Shown here: positions 1 to 8,638 of the stretch, piece by piece
Position numbering within the stretch: the first letter of the stretch is position 1
Layout: each line of letters opens with the position of its first letter
Source of the DNA: Pseudacidovorax sp.
Lineage (GTDB): Bacteria; Pseudomonadota; Gammaproteobacteria; Burkholderiales; Burkholderiaceae_C
Length of the DNA: 64,000 bases
NCBI RefSeq assembly: GCF_017991995.1
Contig: NZ_JAGOPN010000017.1
Span: 62,001 to 126,000 of the forward strand
Direction of reading: 5' to 3'
Notes under the pieces: generated by a model
Databases searched by the model: none
Told to the model about the DNA's origin: nothing
Seen by the model: the letters and a program-made list of their open reading frames with translations, nothing else
Translations under genes and position numbers: made by a program

Positions 1-447
1 CCAGGGGCTGGCCAGCATGAACAGGATGTACATGGGCAGGATGTCGAGAAGGGCCGGCTCGTGCACCAACGCCAGTGCCCAGACGAAGGCCTGGTGCGGA
101 TAGGCGATGAAGTAGCGCACCCGTTCGTGCACCGCCGGCTGATCGGCCCGCAGGCCCAGCCCTGCGATCACGAAAAAGAGGAACAGCAGCAGCGCCGCCT
201 GGCACAGATAGACCGTCACCGCGCGCCGCCAGAAGGCCTGCCGCATGGCCGCCACGCCCTTCTGGTGGCCGATGCCACCGTACACCAGGCCGCACACGAA
301 GGCCGACAGCAGCACGAAACCCTCGGCCGCCGAGACGAAGCCGAAGGGCTGGCCCAACGGGTCGGTGAGCCGCGACGGCAGGTGCGTGACGGTCATCAGC
401 ACGAGCATCAGCCCGCGCAGCGCGTCGATTTCCCAGAGGCGGCGCAT
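1..447 (-). CDS. opgC: OpgC-family membrane acyltransferase (partial, 5' end)
   Basis: The minus strand from the ATG at 447 reads openly to the window edge, giving the first 149 residues of a multi-spanning membrane protein. The N-terminus (MRRLWEIDALRGLMLVLM, then a run ending GQPFGFVSAAEGFVLLSAF) is the typical opening of OpgC-family proteins. These are inner-membrane acyltransferases that, in the characterised case, succinylate periplasmic glucans. At least three hydrophobic segments are visible. The rest of the gene lies outside the window, so neither the catalytic residues nor the length can be checked. It diverges from the DUF1800 gene across about 256 bases. Family assignment is good. 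The substrate is not known. Confidence 0.8.
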   Translation of the reverse strand, partial: MRRLWEIDALRGLMLVLMTVTHLPSRLTDPLGQPFGFVSAAEGFVLLSAFVCGLVYGGIGHQKGVAAMRQAFWRRAVTVYLCQAALLLFLFFVIAGLGLRADQPAVHERVRYFIAYPHQAFVWALALVHEPALLDILPMYILFMLASPW

Positions 448-703
448 GGTGGATCCGGTTGAAAGGCGGCGAGCATCGCAAGGCCCGGGTCGGGCCGCGG
501 TGCGCCGGGGCCCCCGGCCGGTGTAGGACATGGGGCGCGCGCCACCGCTCGCCGTGCCGGGCCTGCCTGTGTGTGAGGAGTGCCGGCCGGTCAGGTTCGC
601 CTGTTCCCAGATCTTTACATTTGTTGCGGTGGCGGCGCGTCAACGCCAGCGGCATCGCGCGGGTTGATCCGGCATCGTGCAGGCCACCTCGTCAGGAGAT
701 CCC

Positions 704-2254
704 ATGCAGCGCTTTTCCCGTCTTCGTGCCTGTGGCGCGGCGCTGTGTGCGGCCGTGCTGCTGTGGGGCTGCGCGTCGCCCGGCCGCTCCCTGCCGGTGC
801 CGTCTGCGCCTGTCGCCCAACTGGCCTGGATCGATCGCCTGAGCTGGGGCGTCAGCAGCGACACCGTGGCCCGGGTCGACCGCCTGGGCCTGGCCCGCTG
901 GATCGATGACCAGCTGCGTCCGGATGTCGCAGGTGCGCCGCTGCCGCCCGCGGCCCAGCAGAAGATCGACGCCATGAGCATCAGCGCCGAGCCGGGCGGT
1001 GCCCTGGCGCTGAGGCTGGACGCCCAGCGCCGCGCCGCCGACGCGCTGCCGGAGGAGGGCGAGCGCCTCGCGGCGCGCCAGGCGTGGCAGCAGGCCCTGG
1101 GCCAGGCGGGACGCGAGACGCAGCAGCGCTTCCTGCTGCGCGCCCTCTACAGCCCCGACCAGCTGCGCGAGGTGATGAGCTGGTTCTGGGCCAACCACTT
1201 CTATGTCAGCGTGCAGAAGACGCGGGCGCTGCTCGCCGACTACGAGGACAGCGCCATCCGGCCGCATGCGCTGGGTCGCTTCCGCGACCTGCTCGGTGCG
1301 GTCGAGCTGCACCCGGCCATGCTGGTGTACCTGGACAACCCGCAGAACGCCGCCGGCCGCATCAACGAGAACCTGGCGCGCGAGATGATGGAGCTGCACA
1401 CGCTGGGCGTGGATGGCGGCTACACCCAGGGCGATGTACAGGAGATGGCGCGCGTGCTCACTGGGCTGGGCACCAACCTGCAGCCGCTGGACGCGCCGCC
1501 GCCGCGCCTGCCGCCGGCGCTGGCCGGGCAGTGGGTGCGCCGCGGCGTCTTCGAGTTCAACCCCGCCCGCCATGACCGCAACCCCAAGACGCTGCTGGGC
1601 GCGCCACTTCACGCCAGCGGCCTGGCGGAGGTCGACGAGGCGCTGGACCGGCTGGCCCGCGCGCCTGCCACCGCCCGGCACATCTCCCGCAAGCTGGCCA
1701 CCTACTTCGTCGCGGACGATCCGCCGCCCGCCCTGGTCGAGCGCATGACCCGGACCTTCGAGCGCACCGATGGCGACATCGCCGCCGTCATGCGCACCAT
1801 GCTGGGCTCACCCGAATTCACGGCTTCGCTGGGCCGCAAGTTCCGCGATCCGCTGCAGTACGCCATCGGCAGCGTGCGGCTGGCCTACGGTGATCGGGTG
1901 GCCAGCGACATCGGGCCGCTCATGGGCTGGGTCAATCGCCTGGGCGAGGCGCCCCACGCGCACGACACGCCCGATGGCTATCCCCTCCGGCAGCAGGATT
2001 GGGCCAGCGCCGGCCAGATGAATGCGCGCTTCGACGTTGCCCGTTCGCTGGGCAGCAATGGCGCGGTGCTGTTCCGCGCCGAGCCGCGCGCGCCGCTGGA
2101 GAAGCCGCCCTATCCCGCCATGGCGCAGGCCGAGGCCGTGCGCCGCATCGAACCCACGCTGGGTGCCACCACCCGGCAGGCGCTGGCGAAGGCGGCGTCC
2201 GCGCAGGACTGGAACACCTACCTGCTCGCGTCGCCGGAACGGATGTACCGATGA
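704..2254 (+). CDS. DUF1800 family lipoprotein
   Basis: A 516-residue DUF1800 protein of unknown biochemical function. The ATG at 704 is preferred over the in-frame GTG at 677 because AGGAG (694-698) sits just upstream of it. The N-terminus is then a clean lipoprotein signal (hydrophobic run ending LWGC, lipobox Cys about residue 17), so the protein is probably anchored on the periplasmic side. The body has family features such as WFWANHFYVS and a stretch reading NENLAREMMELHTLGVDGGY. It is followed after 101 bases by a DUF1501 gene; these two families very often occur as a pair. A function is not established, although secretion and pairing suggest a cell-envelope role. The upstream 256 bases shared with opgC show no convincing sigma-70 promoter to me. 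Confidence 0.88.
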   Translation: MQRFSRLRACGAALCAAVLLWGCASPGRSLPVPSAPVAQLAWIDRLSWGVSSDTVARVDRLGLARWIDDQLRPDVAGAPLPPAAQQKIDAMSISAEPGGALALRLDAQRRAADALPEEGERLAARQAWQQALGQAGRETQQRFLLRALYSPDQLREVMSWFWANHFYVSVQKTRALLADYEDSAIRPHALGRFRDLLGAVELHPAMLVYLDNPQNAAGRINENLAREMMELHTLGVDGGYTQGDVQEMARVLTGLGTNLQPLDAPPPRLPPALAGQWVRRGVFEFNPARHDRNPKTLLGAPLHASGLAEVDEALDRLARAPATARHISRKLATYFVADDPPPALVERMTRTFERTDGDIAAVMRTMLGSPEFTASLGRKFRDPLQYAIGSVRLAYGDRVASDIGPLMGWVNRLGEAPHAHDTPDGYPLRQQDWASAGQMNARFDVARSLGSNGAVLFRAEPRAPLEKPPYPAMAQAEAVRRIEPTLGATTRQALAKAASAQDWNTYLLASPERMYR

Positions 2255-2355
2255 ACTGCCCGGCACCGCAAGCCGGGCCGCGTCTGGCCGCCGCCCGGAC
2301 GCCCTGCGGGGCGAGAGTACCGCGGCCTGTCCCAGCCTGAAGAAGGAGTCCTTCA

Positions 2356-3591
2356 ATGCCCATCTCCGCACCCTCATCGCCGTCCCGCCGACGCCTGCTG
2401 CAGGCGGGGGCCGCGCTCTCCCTGGCAGCACCCGTCGGCCGTCTGCTCGCCGCACCCGCTGCTGAAGGCACTCGCCTGCTGGTGGTGTTCCTGCGCGGGG
2501 CCTACGACTGCTGCAACTTCCTCGTGCCCACGGGCAGCGACTTCTACTACCAGAGCCGGCCGTCCATCGCCGTGCCCCGGCCGGGGCAGGCGGGCGGCGC
2601 CCTGGCGCTCGATGCGGACTGGGGCCTGCACCCGGCCCTGGCGGGCAGCCTGATGCCGTTGTTCCAGCGTGGCCAGGCCGCCTTCATCCCCTTTGCCGGC
2701 ACCGACGACCTGACGCGCAGCCATTTCGAGACGCAGGACGGCATCGAGCTGGGCCAGGCCCTGACGGGGCGGCGCGACTACGGCTCCGGCTTTCTCAACC
2801 GGCTGGCGCAGGTGCTGGGCGGCGGACCGCTCCAGGAGGTCACGCCCATCGCCTTCACCGACCAGTTGCCGCTTTCGCTGCGCGGCACGGTGCGCGTGGG
2901 CAACATCGGCATGGGCAACCCGGGCGGGCAGGGCCTGGGTGCGCGGCAGGTCGAGGACATCGCCGGCATGTATGCGAAAAGCCCGCTGCAGAGTGCGGTC
3001 TCCGAGGGCTTCGCGCTGCAGGCCGAGTTGCGCCGCAGCATCCAGGCCGAGATGGACCAGGCCAGCCGCAATGCCATCAGCGCCAAGGGTTTCGAGCTGG
3101 TCGCGCGCCGCATGGCGCGTCTGATGCGCGAGCGCTTCGACCTGGGCTTCGTGGATGTGGGCGGCTGGGACACGCACGTCAACCAGGGCGGCAGCACGGG
3201 CTACCTGGCCAACCGGCTGGAGGAACTGGGCCGGGGCGTGAATGGCTTTGCCGAGGAACTCGGCGAGGACGCCTGGCGCGAGACCGTGGTGGTGGTCATC
3301 AGCGAATTCGGCCGCACCTTCCGCGAGAACGGCAACAAGGGCACGGACCATGGCCACGGCACGGTCTACTGGGTGCTCGGTGGCGGACTGGCGGCTTCGG
3401 CGGGTGGGCACATCGTCGGCACGCAGCAGGCGCTGACGGCGCAGACGCTGTTCCAGAACCGCGACTGGCCGGTGCTCAACGAATACCGCGCGGTGCTCGG
3501 CGGGCTGTTCCAGCGCATGTACGGGCTGTCGCCCCAGCAGGTGGCGCGGGTCTTTCCGGGCGTGGCGGCGCGCGACTTGAAGCTGGTCTGA
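2356..3591 (+). CDS. DUF1501 family Tat-exported protein
   Basis: A 411-residue DUF1501 protein, a family related to the alkaline phosphatase/sulfatase fold. The ATG at 2356 has AAGGAG at 2341-2346. The N-terminus carries a twin-arginine signal (SPSRRRLLQAGAALSLA), implying folded export by Tat, often with a bound cofactor or metal. Family landmarks are FLRGAYDCCNFLVP near residue 45 and, late in the protein, DVGGWDTHVNQGG and VVISEFGRTFREN, followed by a His-rich TDHGHG. The gene pairs with the DUF1800 lipoprotein upstream, most likely as one transcript. The activity is unassigned. A metal-dependent hydrolase role is an inference from fold similarity only. Confidence 0.88.
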   Translation: MPISAPSSPSRRRLLQAGAALSLAAPVGRLLAAPAAEGTRLLVVFLRGAYDCCNFLVPTGSDFYYQSRPSIAVPRPGQAGGALALDADWGLHPALAGSLMPLFQRGQAAFIPFAGTDDLTRSHFETQDGIELGQALTGRRDYGSGFLNRLAQVLGGGPLQEVTPIAFTDQLPLSLRGTVRVGNIGMGNPGGQGLGARQVEDIAGMYAKSPLQSAVSEGFALQAELRRSIQAEMDQASRNAISAKGFELVARRMARLMRERFDLGFVDVGGWDTHVNQGGSTGYLANRLEELGRGVNGFAEELGEDAWRETVVVVISEFGRTFRENGNKGTDHGHGTVYWVLGGGLAASAGGHIVGTQQALTAQTLFQNRDWPVLNEYRAVLGGLFQRMYGLSPQQVARVFPGVAARDLKLV

Positions 3592-3639
3592 GGCACCTTG
3601 CGCACAATCGGCGGTTCCGCATCCCCAGGACACCGACGC

Positions 3640-4692
3640 ATGCGCCTCGACCTCGCCGCCCTGCTGGGCACCGCGCTTCCCATCATCCAGGCCCCCATGG
3701 CGGGCGTGCAGGGCAGTGCCCTGGCCATCGCGGTGTCGCAGGCCGGCGGGCTGGGCTCGCTGCCCTGTGCCATGCTGGCGCCCGACGCGATCGCGGGCGA
3801 GGTGGCCGCCATCCGCGCCGCGACCGACCGGCCCTTCAACCTCAACTTCTTCTGCCACGTGCCGCCCGAGCCGGACGCCGCCCACGAGGCGTGCTGGCGC
3901 GAGCGGCTGGCCCCGTACTACGCGGAGTACGGCATCGACCCGGCCGGCATCGGTGCGGGTGCCGGCCGCCAGCCCTTCAGCGCCGCGCTGTGCGACCTGG
4001 TGGAGCCGCTGCGTCCGCCGGTGATGAGCTTCCATTTCGGCCTGCCGTCGCCAGAGTTGCTGGCCCGCGTCAAGGGCTGGGGCGCCCGTGTGCTGGCCAG
4101 CGCCACGACCGTGGAGGAAGGCCTGCGGCTGCAGGCCCAGGGCGCCGATGCCGTGATCGCGCAGGGGCTGGAGGCCGGCGGCCACCGCGGCCACTTCCTG
4201 TCGGACGACCTGAGCCGGCAGAGCGGCCTGTTCGCGCTGCTGCCGCAGCTGGTGACCGCGCTGGAGGTGCCGGTGATCGCCGCCGGCGGCATCGCCGATG
4301 CAGCCGGCGTGTCGGCGGCCATGGCGCTGGGTGCCGCGGGCGTGCAGGTGGGCACGGCCTATCTGCTGTGCCCGGAGGCCACGACCAGTGCCTTGCACCG
4401 GGCGGCGCTGCAGTCCGAGGCGGCGCGGCACACGGCGCTCACGCGGCTGTTCACCGGCCGGCCGGCCCGCGGCATCGTCAACCGGGTCATGCGCGAACTT
4501 GGGCCGATGAGTCCGGATGCGCCTGCCTTCCCGCTAGCCACGGCGGCCATCGCACCCCTGCGCGCAAAGGCCGAGGCGGCAGGCCGTGGCGACTTCACGC
4601 CCCTGTGGTCCGGGCAGAACGCCGCGGGCTGCCGTCCGGTGCCGGCCGGCGAGCTCACGCGCACCCTCGCCGAAGGCCTGGGCGTCCGCTGA
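3640..4692 (+). CDS. Nitronate monooxygenase / NAD(P)H-dependent flavin oxidoreductase family
   Basis: A 350-residue FMN-binding TIM-barrel protein of the nitronate monooxygenase (2-nitropropane dioxygenase-like) family. The start is ATG 3640, preceded by CCAGGA; an upstream in-frame GTG at 3598 lacks a ribosome site. It opens with PIIQAPMAGVQG, the family hallmark. About residue 175 it has QGLEAGGHRGHF, containing the conserved His region, and near 214 AAGGIADA for phosphate binding by FMN. Members oxidise nitronates or act as flavin-dependent reductases. Substrate cannot be told from sequence. It stands alone between the DUF1501 and DUF3014 genes on the same strand. Confidence 0.87.
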   Translation: MRLDLAALLGTALPIIQAPMAGVQGSALAIAVSQAGGLGSLPCAMLAPDAIAGEVAAIRAATDRPFNLNFFCHVPPEPDAAHEACWRERLAPYYAEYGIDPAGIGAGAGRQPFSAALCDLVEPLRPPVMSFHFGLPSPELLARVKGWGARVLASATTVEEGLRLQAQGADAVIAQGLEAGGHRGHFLSDDLSRQSGLFALLPQLVTALEVPVIAAGGIADAAGVSAAMALGAAGVQVGTAYLLCPEATTSALHRAALQSEAARHTALTRLFTGRPARGIVNRVMRELGPMSPDAPAFPLATAAIAPLRAKAEAAGRGDFTPLWSGQNAAGCRPVPAGELTRTLAEGLGVR

Positions 4693-4840
4693 TCGCGGGG
4701 AACCTCGTGCCCCGGCGCGATTCGCACCGCCAGCGCGCCATCAGCGACCTGCCCTGTCACAACGGCTTACCGCGCCGTCTCCGGCCCGGGCAGGGCGCCG
4801 CCCACAATGGGCCTGTCGCCGAAGTCCAGGAGAGACCCGC

Positions 4841-5740
4841 ATGTCCGAGCCCGATTTCCGTCCCCGTGCCGATCGTCCTGTCGGCCTGATCATCGCCCTC
4901 GTCATCGCGCTGGCCGCCGCCGGCTGGTTCGGCTGGCAGTGGTGGCAGCAACGGCAGATGCCACCGCCGCCCACGGCGCCCGTGGCCAGCCCGCCCACGC
5001 CGCCCGATGCGCCGCCACCGCTGGCCGCCACGCCGCCTGCGCCCACGACGCCGCAGAACCAGGTGGTGGCCATCGCCGAGCCCGACAAGAACCTGCCGGC
5101 GCTGGGCGAGTCCGATGCCCGCATGCGGTCGGCGCTGGTCGAATTGCTGGGCAGCAAGGCCGTGGGCCAGTTCCTGCAGATGGACGACTTCGTCCGCCGT
5201 GGCGTCGCCACCATCGACAACCTCCCGCGCGAACATGCCCCGGTGCAGCGCTGGCCCGTGCGGCCCACCGACGGCCGCTTCCAGCTCCAGGGACAGGGCG
5301 AGCTGCGCACCGTCGCCCCCGACAACGCCGCGCGCTACACGCCCTTCGTGCTGCTGGCCGAAAGCCTGGACGCGGCGCGAGTCGCGGGCGTGTATGCGCG
5401 GCTCTATCCGCTCTTCCAGCAGGCGTACGAGGAACTGGGCTATCCCGGCCGCTACTTCAACGACAGGTTGGTCGCGGTGATCGACCATCTGCTGGCCGCG
5501 CCCGAACCCGCCGGGCCCTTGCAGATCCGCGTGGTGGAGGTCAAGGGCGACACGCCCGGCGATCGGCCCTGGGTGCGCTACGAATACGCCGACGAGCGCC
5601 TGCAGTCGCTGTCGGCGGGCCAGAAGCTCATGGTGCGGGTGGGGCTGGTCAACGAGCGTCGGCTGAAGGCCAAGCTGCGCGAACTGCGGACGCAGGTGGC
5701 GACGGCGGTGCCGGCTTCGGCCGGCGCGAAGAAGCCCTGA
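4841..5740 (+). CDS. DUF3014 domain membrane protein
   Basis: A 299-residue protein with a short cytoplasmic N-terminus, one transmembrane helix at about residues 13-33 (VGLIIALVIALAAAGWFGW), a Pro/Ala-rich linker to about residue 75 and a periplasmic DUF3014 domain to the end (LGSKAVGQFLQMDDFVRR is typical). ATG 4841 has a good site CAGGAGAG at 4827-4834. No function is established for DUF3014. It is convergent with bamD, with a hairpin terminator between them. The upstream sequence has a possible -10 CACAAT at 4803-4808 but no convincing -35. Confidence 0.85.
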   Translation: MSEPDFRPRADRPVGLIIALVIALAAAGWFGWQWWQQRQMPPPPTAPVASPPTPPDAPPPLAATPPAPTTPQNQVVAIAEPDKNLPALGESDARMRSALVELLGSKAVGQFLQMDDFVRRGVATIDNLPREHAPVQRWPVRPTDGRFQLQGQGELRTVAPDNAARYTPFVLLAESLDAARVAGVYARLYPLFQQAYEELGYPGRYFNDRLVAVIDHLLAAPEPAGPLQIRVVEVKGDTPGDRPWVRYEYADERLQSLSAGQKLMVRVGLVNERRLKAKLRELRTQVATAVPASAGAKKP

Positions 5741-5814
5741 GGATGCAGCGCCGCGGCTTCCGAGCCATGAGGGCCTGGGCATCCTGACCTGCCCCGCAGC
5801 GCGGAACTGGCGCC

Positions 5815-5845
5815 CCAAAGAAGAAGGCCGCACATGGCGGCCTTC
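5815..5845 (-). terminator. Terminator of bamD (minus strand)
   Basis: A perfect nine-base stem, GAAGGCCGC (5823-5831) with GCGGCCTTC (5837-5845), has a 5-base loop. On the minus strand it is followed by TTCTTTG, a fair U-rich tail, so it ends bamD transcripts. The plus strand has no T run, so it is weaker for the DUF3014 gene. Confidence 0.6.
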
Positions 5846-5875
5846 GACGCAGGGCGATGCAGGCTCAGGTGCCGC

Positions 5876-6688
5876 TCACCACAGCTTCCACCACGGATCG
5901 TCCTTGGTCTTGAAGCCCTGCGCCAGATAGCGGCTCTGCGGGTAGTTGGTGGTGAGCACACGCTTGGTGTCATCGCGCAGGTCGTTCATGCCCAGGGCGT
6001 CGTACGACAGCACCATGATGTAGAGCGCCTCTTCCAGCGCTGGCACCTCGCGGTAGTCCGCCAGCGCAATCTGAGCCCGGTTGATGGCGGCCAGGTAGGC
6101 GCCGCGCTTGTAGTAGTAGCGGGCCACGTGAACCTCGTACTGCGCGAGCGAGTTCACGATGTAGTTCATGCGCTGGCGCGCATCGTTGGCATAGCGCGAG
6201 TCGGGGAAGCGCGTGACGAGCTCGCGGAAGGACTCGAACGACTCCTTGGCGGCCTTCTGGTCGCGCTCGGACAAGTCCTGCCGCGTCAGCCAGGCGAACA
6301 TGCCCAGGTCGTCGTTGAAATTGATCGTGCCCTTGAGGTAGAGGGCGTAGTCGATGGCGGGGCTGGCCGGATGCAGCTTCATGAACCGGTCCAGCGTGGC
6401 GAGGGCCTGGGCCTTGTCGCCGGCGCGGTACTGGGCATAGGCCTTGTCGATCTGGGCCTGCTGGGCCAGCGGCGTGCCTGCGGCCCGGCCTTCCAGCTTC
6501 TCGAACAGCGGCACTGCCTTGTCGTAGGCGCCGCCATCGGCTTCGTCCTTCGCCTCGGAGTAGATCTTGTTCGGGCTCCAGTTGGCCGTCGGATCGGTCT
6601 TGGTGGAGGAGCAGCCCGCCAGCAGGAACCCGGCGGCGCAGAGGGCGAGCCACGAGGGGACCGCCGATAATCGGGTGCGAAACGTCAC
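5876..6688 (-). CDS. bamD: Outer membrane assembly lipoprotein BamD
   Basis: BamD (ComL), the essential lipoprotein of the BAM complex that inserts beta-barrel proteins into the outer membrane. The product is 270 residues: signal peptide with lipobox LLAGC (Cys about residue 21), then TPR-like repeats, for example NWSPNKIYSEAKDEA and the family motif FPDSRYANDARQRM. The start is GTG at 6688 or TTG at 6694; neither has a strong ribosome site. bamB lies 11 kb away in the same window. The start nearly abuts divergent rluD (GTG 6701), so its promoter must lie inside the rluD coding sequence, where a perfect TATAAT is found. Confidence 0.93.
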   Translation of the reverse strand: MTFRTRLSAVPSWLALCAAGFLLAGCSSTKTDPTANWSPNKIYSEAKDEADGGAYDKAVPLFEKLEGRAAGTPLAQQAQIDKAYAQYRAGDKAQALATLDRFMKLHPASPAIDYALYLKGTINFNDDLGMFAWLTRQDLSERDQKAAKESFESFRELVTRFPDSRYANDARQRMNYIVNSLAQYEVHVARYYYKRGAYLAAINRAQIALADYREVPALEEALYIMVLSYDALGMNDLRDDTKRVLTTNYPQSRYLAQGFKTKDDPWWKLW

Positions 6689-6700
6689 AGGCAAGCTTTC

Positions 6701-7726
6701 GTGAGTCAAACCCCCGGGATTATATCGACCCCCCCCTTGGCCCAGCCCGGGCCCGATGCCGAGGCCGACGAACCCTCGGACCACCTCGACGAGAGCGAGC
6801 GACGGGCCTTTTCCATTCCCAAGGCCCTGCATGGCCAGCGCCTGGACCGGGCCCTGGCGCAACTGATCCCCGAGTTCTCCCGCAGCTACCTGCAGCAACT
6901 GGTGGAGGAGGGCGCGGTCCAACTGCAGGGCCGCGCGATCCGCAAGTCGGCGACGGCGGTCCAGGCCGGCCAGGCTGGCGAGATCGAATTGCGCCCCACG
7001 CCGCAAAGCCAGGCCTTCCGGCCCGAGGCCATGCCGCTGCAGGTGGTGCACGAGGATGAGCACCTCGTCGTCATCGACAAGCCCGCGGGCCTGGTGGTCC
7101 ACCCGGCGCCCGGGCACTGGAGCGGCACCCTGCTCAATGGCCTGCTGGCGCGCGACGCCAGGGCGGCCACCCTGCCGCGGGCCGGCATCGTGCACCGGCT
7201 GGACCGCGACACCAGCGGCCTGATGGTGGTGGCCCGCACACGCCAGACCATGGACGCGCTCGTACGCATGATCGCGGCGCGGGAGGTTTCCCGGCAGTAC
7301 CTGGCCATGGGCCATCGCGCGTGGTCCGGTCCCGCCAGCCGTTCGGTGGAAGGTGCCATCGGCCGCGACCCGCGCAACCGCCTGCGCATGGCCGTGGTCG
7401 ACCTGGGGCAGCATCCCGGCAAGCCGGCCCGCACTCGCTTCGAGTTCCTCGACGGCCACGACCGCGGTTGCCTGGTGCGCTGCACGCTGGACACCGGCCG
7501 CACGCACCAGATCCGCGTGCACATGGCCTCCATCGGCCATCCGCTGGTGGGCGACGAGACCTACGGCGGCGCACCGGCGGCCGGCCTGCACCGGCAGGCG
7601 CTGCATGCCTTCCGGCTGGCCTTCGCGCACCCGGTGACCGGCCAGGCGCTGGACCTGCGCTCGGCCCTGCCGTCCGACATTGCCGACGCCGCCCGGGCCT
7701 GGGGGCTCGACTACAATCGCGGCTGA
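6701..7726 (+). CDS. rluD: 23S rRNA pseudouridine synthase RluD
   Basis: RluD makes pseudouridines 1911/1915/1917 in helix 69 of 23S rRNA. The 341-residue protein has a poorly conserved acidic/proline-rich N-terminus of about 40 residues. An S4-like domain follows (GQRLDRALAQLIPEFSRSYL, about residues 48-67), then the RluA-type catalytic domain with the aspartate motif GIVHRLDRDTSGLMVVA and the later GRTHQIRVHM motif. The GTG start at 6701 is the only candidate before the conserved part. It lies 12 bases from the start of bamD in the other direction. A GATAAT at 6666-6671 inside bamD may be its -10. The gene order bamD-rluD divergent is common in betaproteobacteria. Confidence 0.92.
   Translation: MSQTPGIISTPPLAQPGPDAEADEPSDHLDESERRAFSIPKALHGQRLDRALAQLIPEFSRSYLQQLVEEGAVQLQGRAIRKSATAVQAGQAGEIELRPTPQSQAFRPEAMPLQVVHEDEHLVVIDKPAGLVVHPAPGHWSGTLLNGLLARDARAATLPRAGIVHRLDRDTSGLMVVARTRQTMDALVRMIAAREVSRQYLAMGHRAWSGPASRSVEGAIGRDPRNRLRMAVVDLGQHPGKPARTRFEFLDGHDRGCLVRCTLDTGRTHQIRVHMASIGHPLVGDETYGGAPAAGLHRQALHAFRLAFAHPVTGQALDLRSALPSDIADAARAWGLDYNRG
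6719..6724 (-). promoter_or_regulatory. Candidate -10 (TATAAT) of bamD, inside rluD
   Basis: Read on the minus strand, 6724-6719 is a perfect TATAAT. It would place the start site near 6712 and give a leader of about 18-24 bases before bamD. No good -35 is seen at 16-18 bases. It lies in codons 7-8 of rluD. Confidence 0.5.
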
Positions 7727-7891
7727 GCGCCTCGCGGCGCGACCTCCGGCGGCCATCTTCTCGACTGGCCGTTCGCGCCTTCAGGACGGCGGCCCGTCCT
7801 GGCGCACAGCCGCAGACGTCGGCGCCTTCTTCTCTCTCGGCTCTTCTGTCCCGGCGCGCTCCGCGCGCTCCTTGCCTGGAACCTCGCCACC

Positions 7892-8638
7892 ATGAATACG
7901 GCGGATGCCAAGCGCATTCTCGAAACCGCCCTGATGTGTTCGTCGCAGCCGCTGACGCTGCGCGACATGCGTGTGCTCTTCGATGAAGAGGTGGGCACCG
8001 ACACGCTCAAGTCGCTGCTCGCCCAGATGCAGGACGAGTGGGCGCAGCGGGGCATGGAGCTGGTGGGCGTTGCCAGCGGCTGGCGCTTCCAGAGCCGGCC
8101 CGAGATGCGCGACTTCCTCGACCGCCTCCATCCCGAGAAGCCGCCGCGCTACACCCGCGCTGCGCTCGAGACGCTGGCCATCATTGCCTATCGCCAGCCG
8201 GTCACCCGCGGCGACATGGAGGACATCCGCGGCGTCACGATCAACTCGCTGATCCTCAAGCAGCTTGAGGACCGCGGCTGGGTCGAGGTGATCGGTCACC
8301 GCGAGACCGTGGGCCGTCCGGCCCTCTACGCCACCACGCGGCAGTTCCTGGACGACCTGGGCCTGGCCTCGCTTGACCAACTGCCGGCCATCGAGGCGCC
8401 GCACCAGCCCGGCGACATGGCCCAGGCCCTGGCGGGCCGCGGCTTGCCGCCGGAAGCCGGGCAGCCCGCCTTGCCGATGGAGACGGTGCCGGTGCCCGAG
8501 CCGCAGGCGCCTTCCGCCGAGGCCGCCGCCACGGGGTCGGCCATCACGCCCGACGCCGAGCCGACAGCGCCCGCTCCCCCGCCGCCCGCTGCGGCATCCC
8601 CCGACACGAACACTTTCCCGGAAGCCCCTCATGACTGA
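7892..8638 (+). CDS. scpB: Segregation and condensation protein ScpB
   Basis: ScpB, the winged-helix partner of ScpA in the SMC-ScpAB condensin complex that helps chromosome segregation. The conserved part is residues 1-165 (tandem winged helices, with [23 protein letters not shown] in pieces and [14 protein letters not shown]). The last 80 residues are a Pro/Ala/Glu-rich tail not needed for the fold, making the protein longer (248 residues) than many ScpB. No scpA is adjacent, which is unusual against the usual scpAB pair. Its stop overlaps the rluB start by 8 bases (ATGACTGA), so the two are translationally coupled. The 165 bases upstream show no clear promoter. Confidence 0.92.
   Translation: MNTADAKRILETALMCSSQPLTLRDMRVLFDEEVGTDTLKSLLAQMQDEWAQRGMELVGVASGWRFQSRPEMRDFLDRLHPEKPPRYTRAALETLAIIAYRQPVTRGDMEDIRGVTINSLILKQLEDRGWVEVIGHRETVGRPALYATTRQFLDDLGLASLDQLPAIEAPHQPGDMAQALAGRGLPPEAGQPALPMETVPVPEPQAPSAEAAATGSAITPDAEPTAPAPPPPAAASPDTNTFPEAPHD

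Noticed and set aside
3577-3608. TTGAAG and CACAAT as a promoter of the nitronate monooxygenase gene
   Set aside because: The spacing is 20 bases, too long for a normal sigma-70 promoter; the same problem occurs for TTGCAG/CACAAT before hflK.
2374-4431. Long open frame on the minus strand across the DUF1501 and nitronate monooxygenase genes
   Set aside because: It is antisense to two well-supported genes, its composition is His/Arg/Gln-rich as expected of a GC-rich shadow frame, and no family resemblance is seen.
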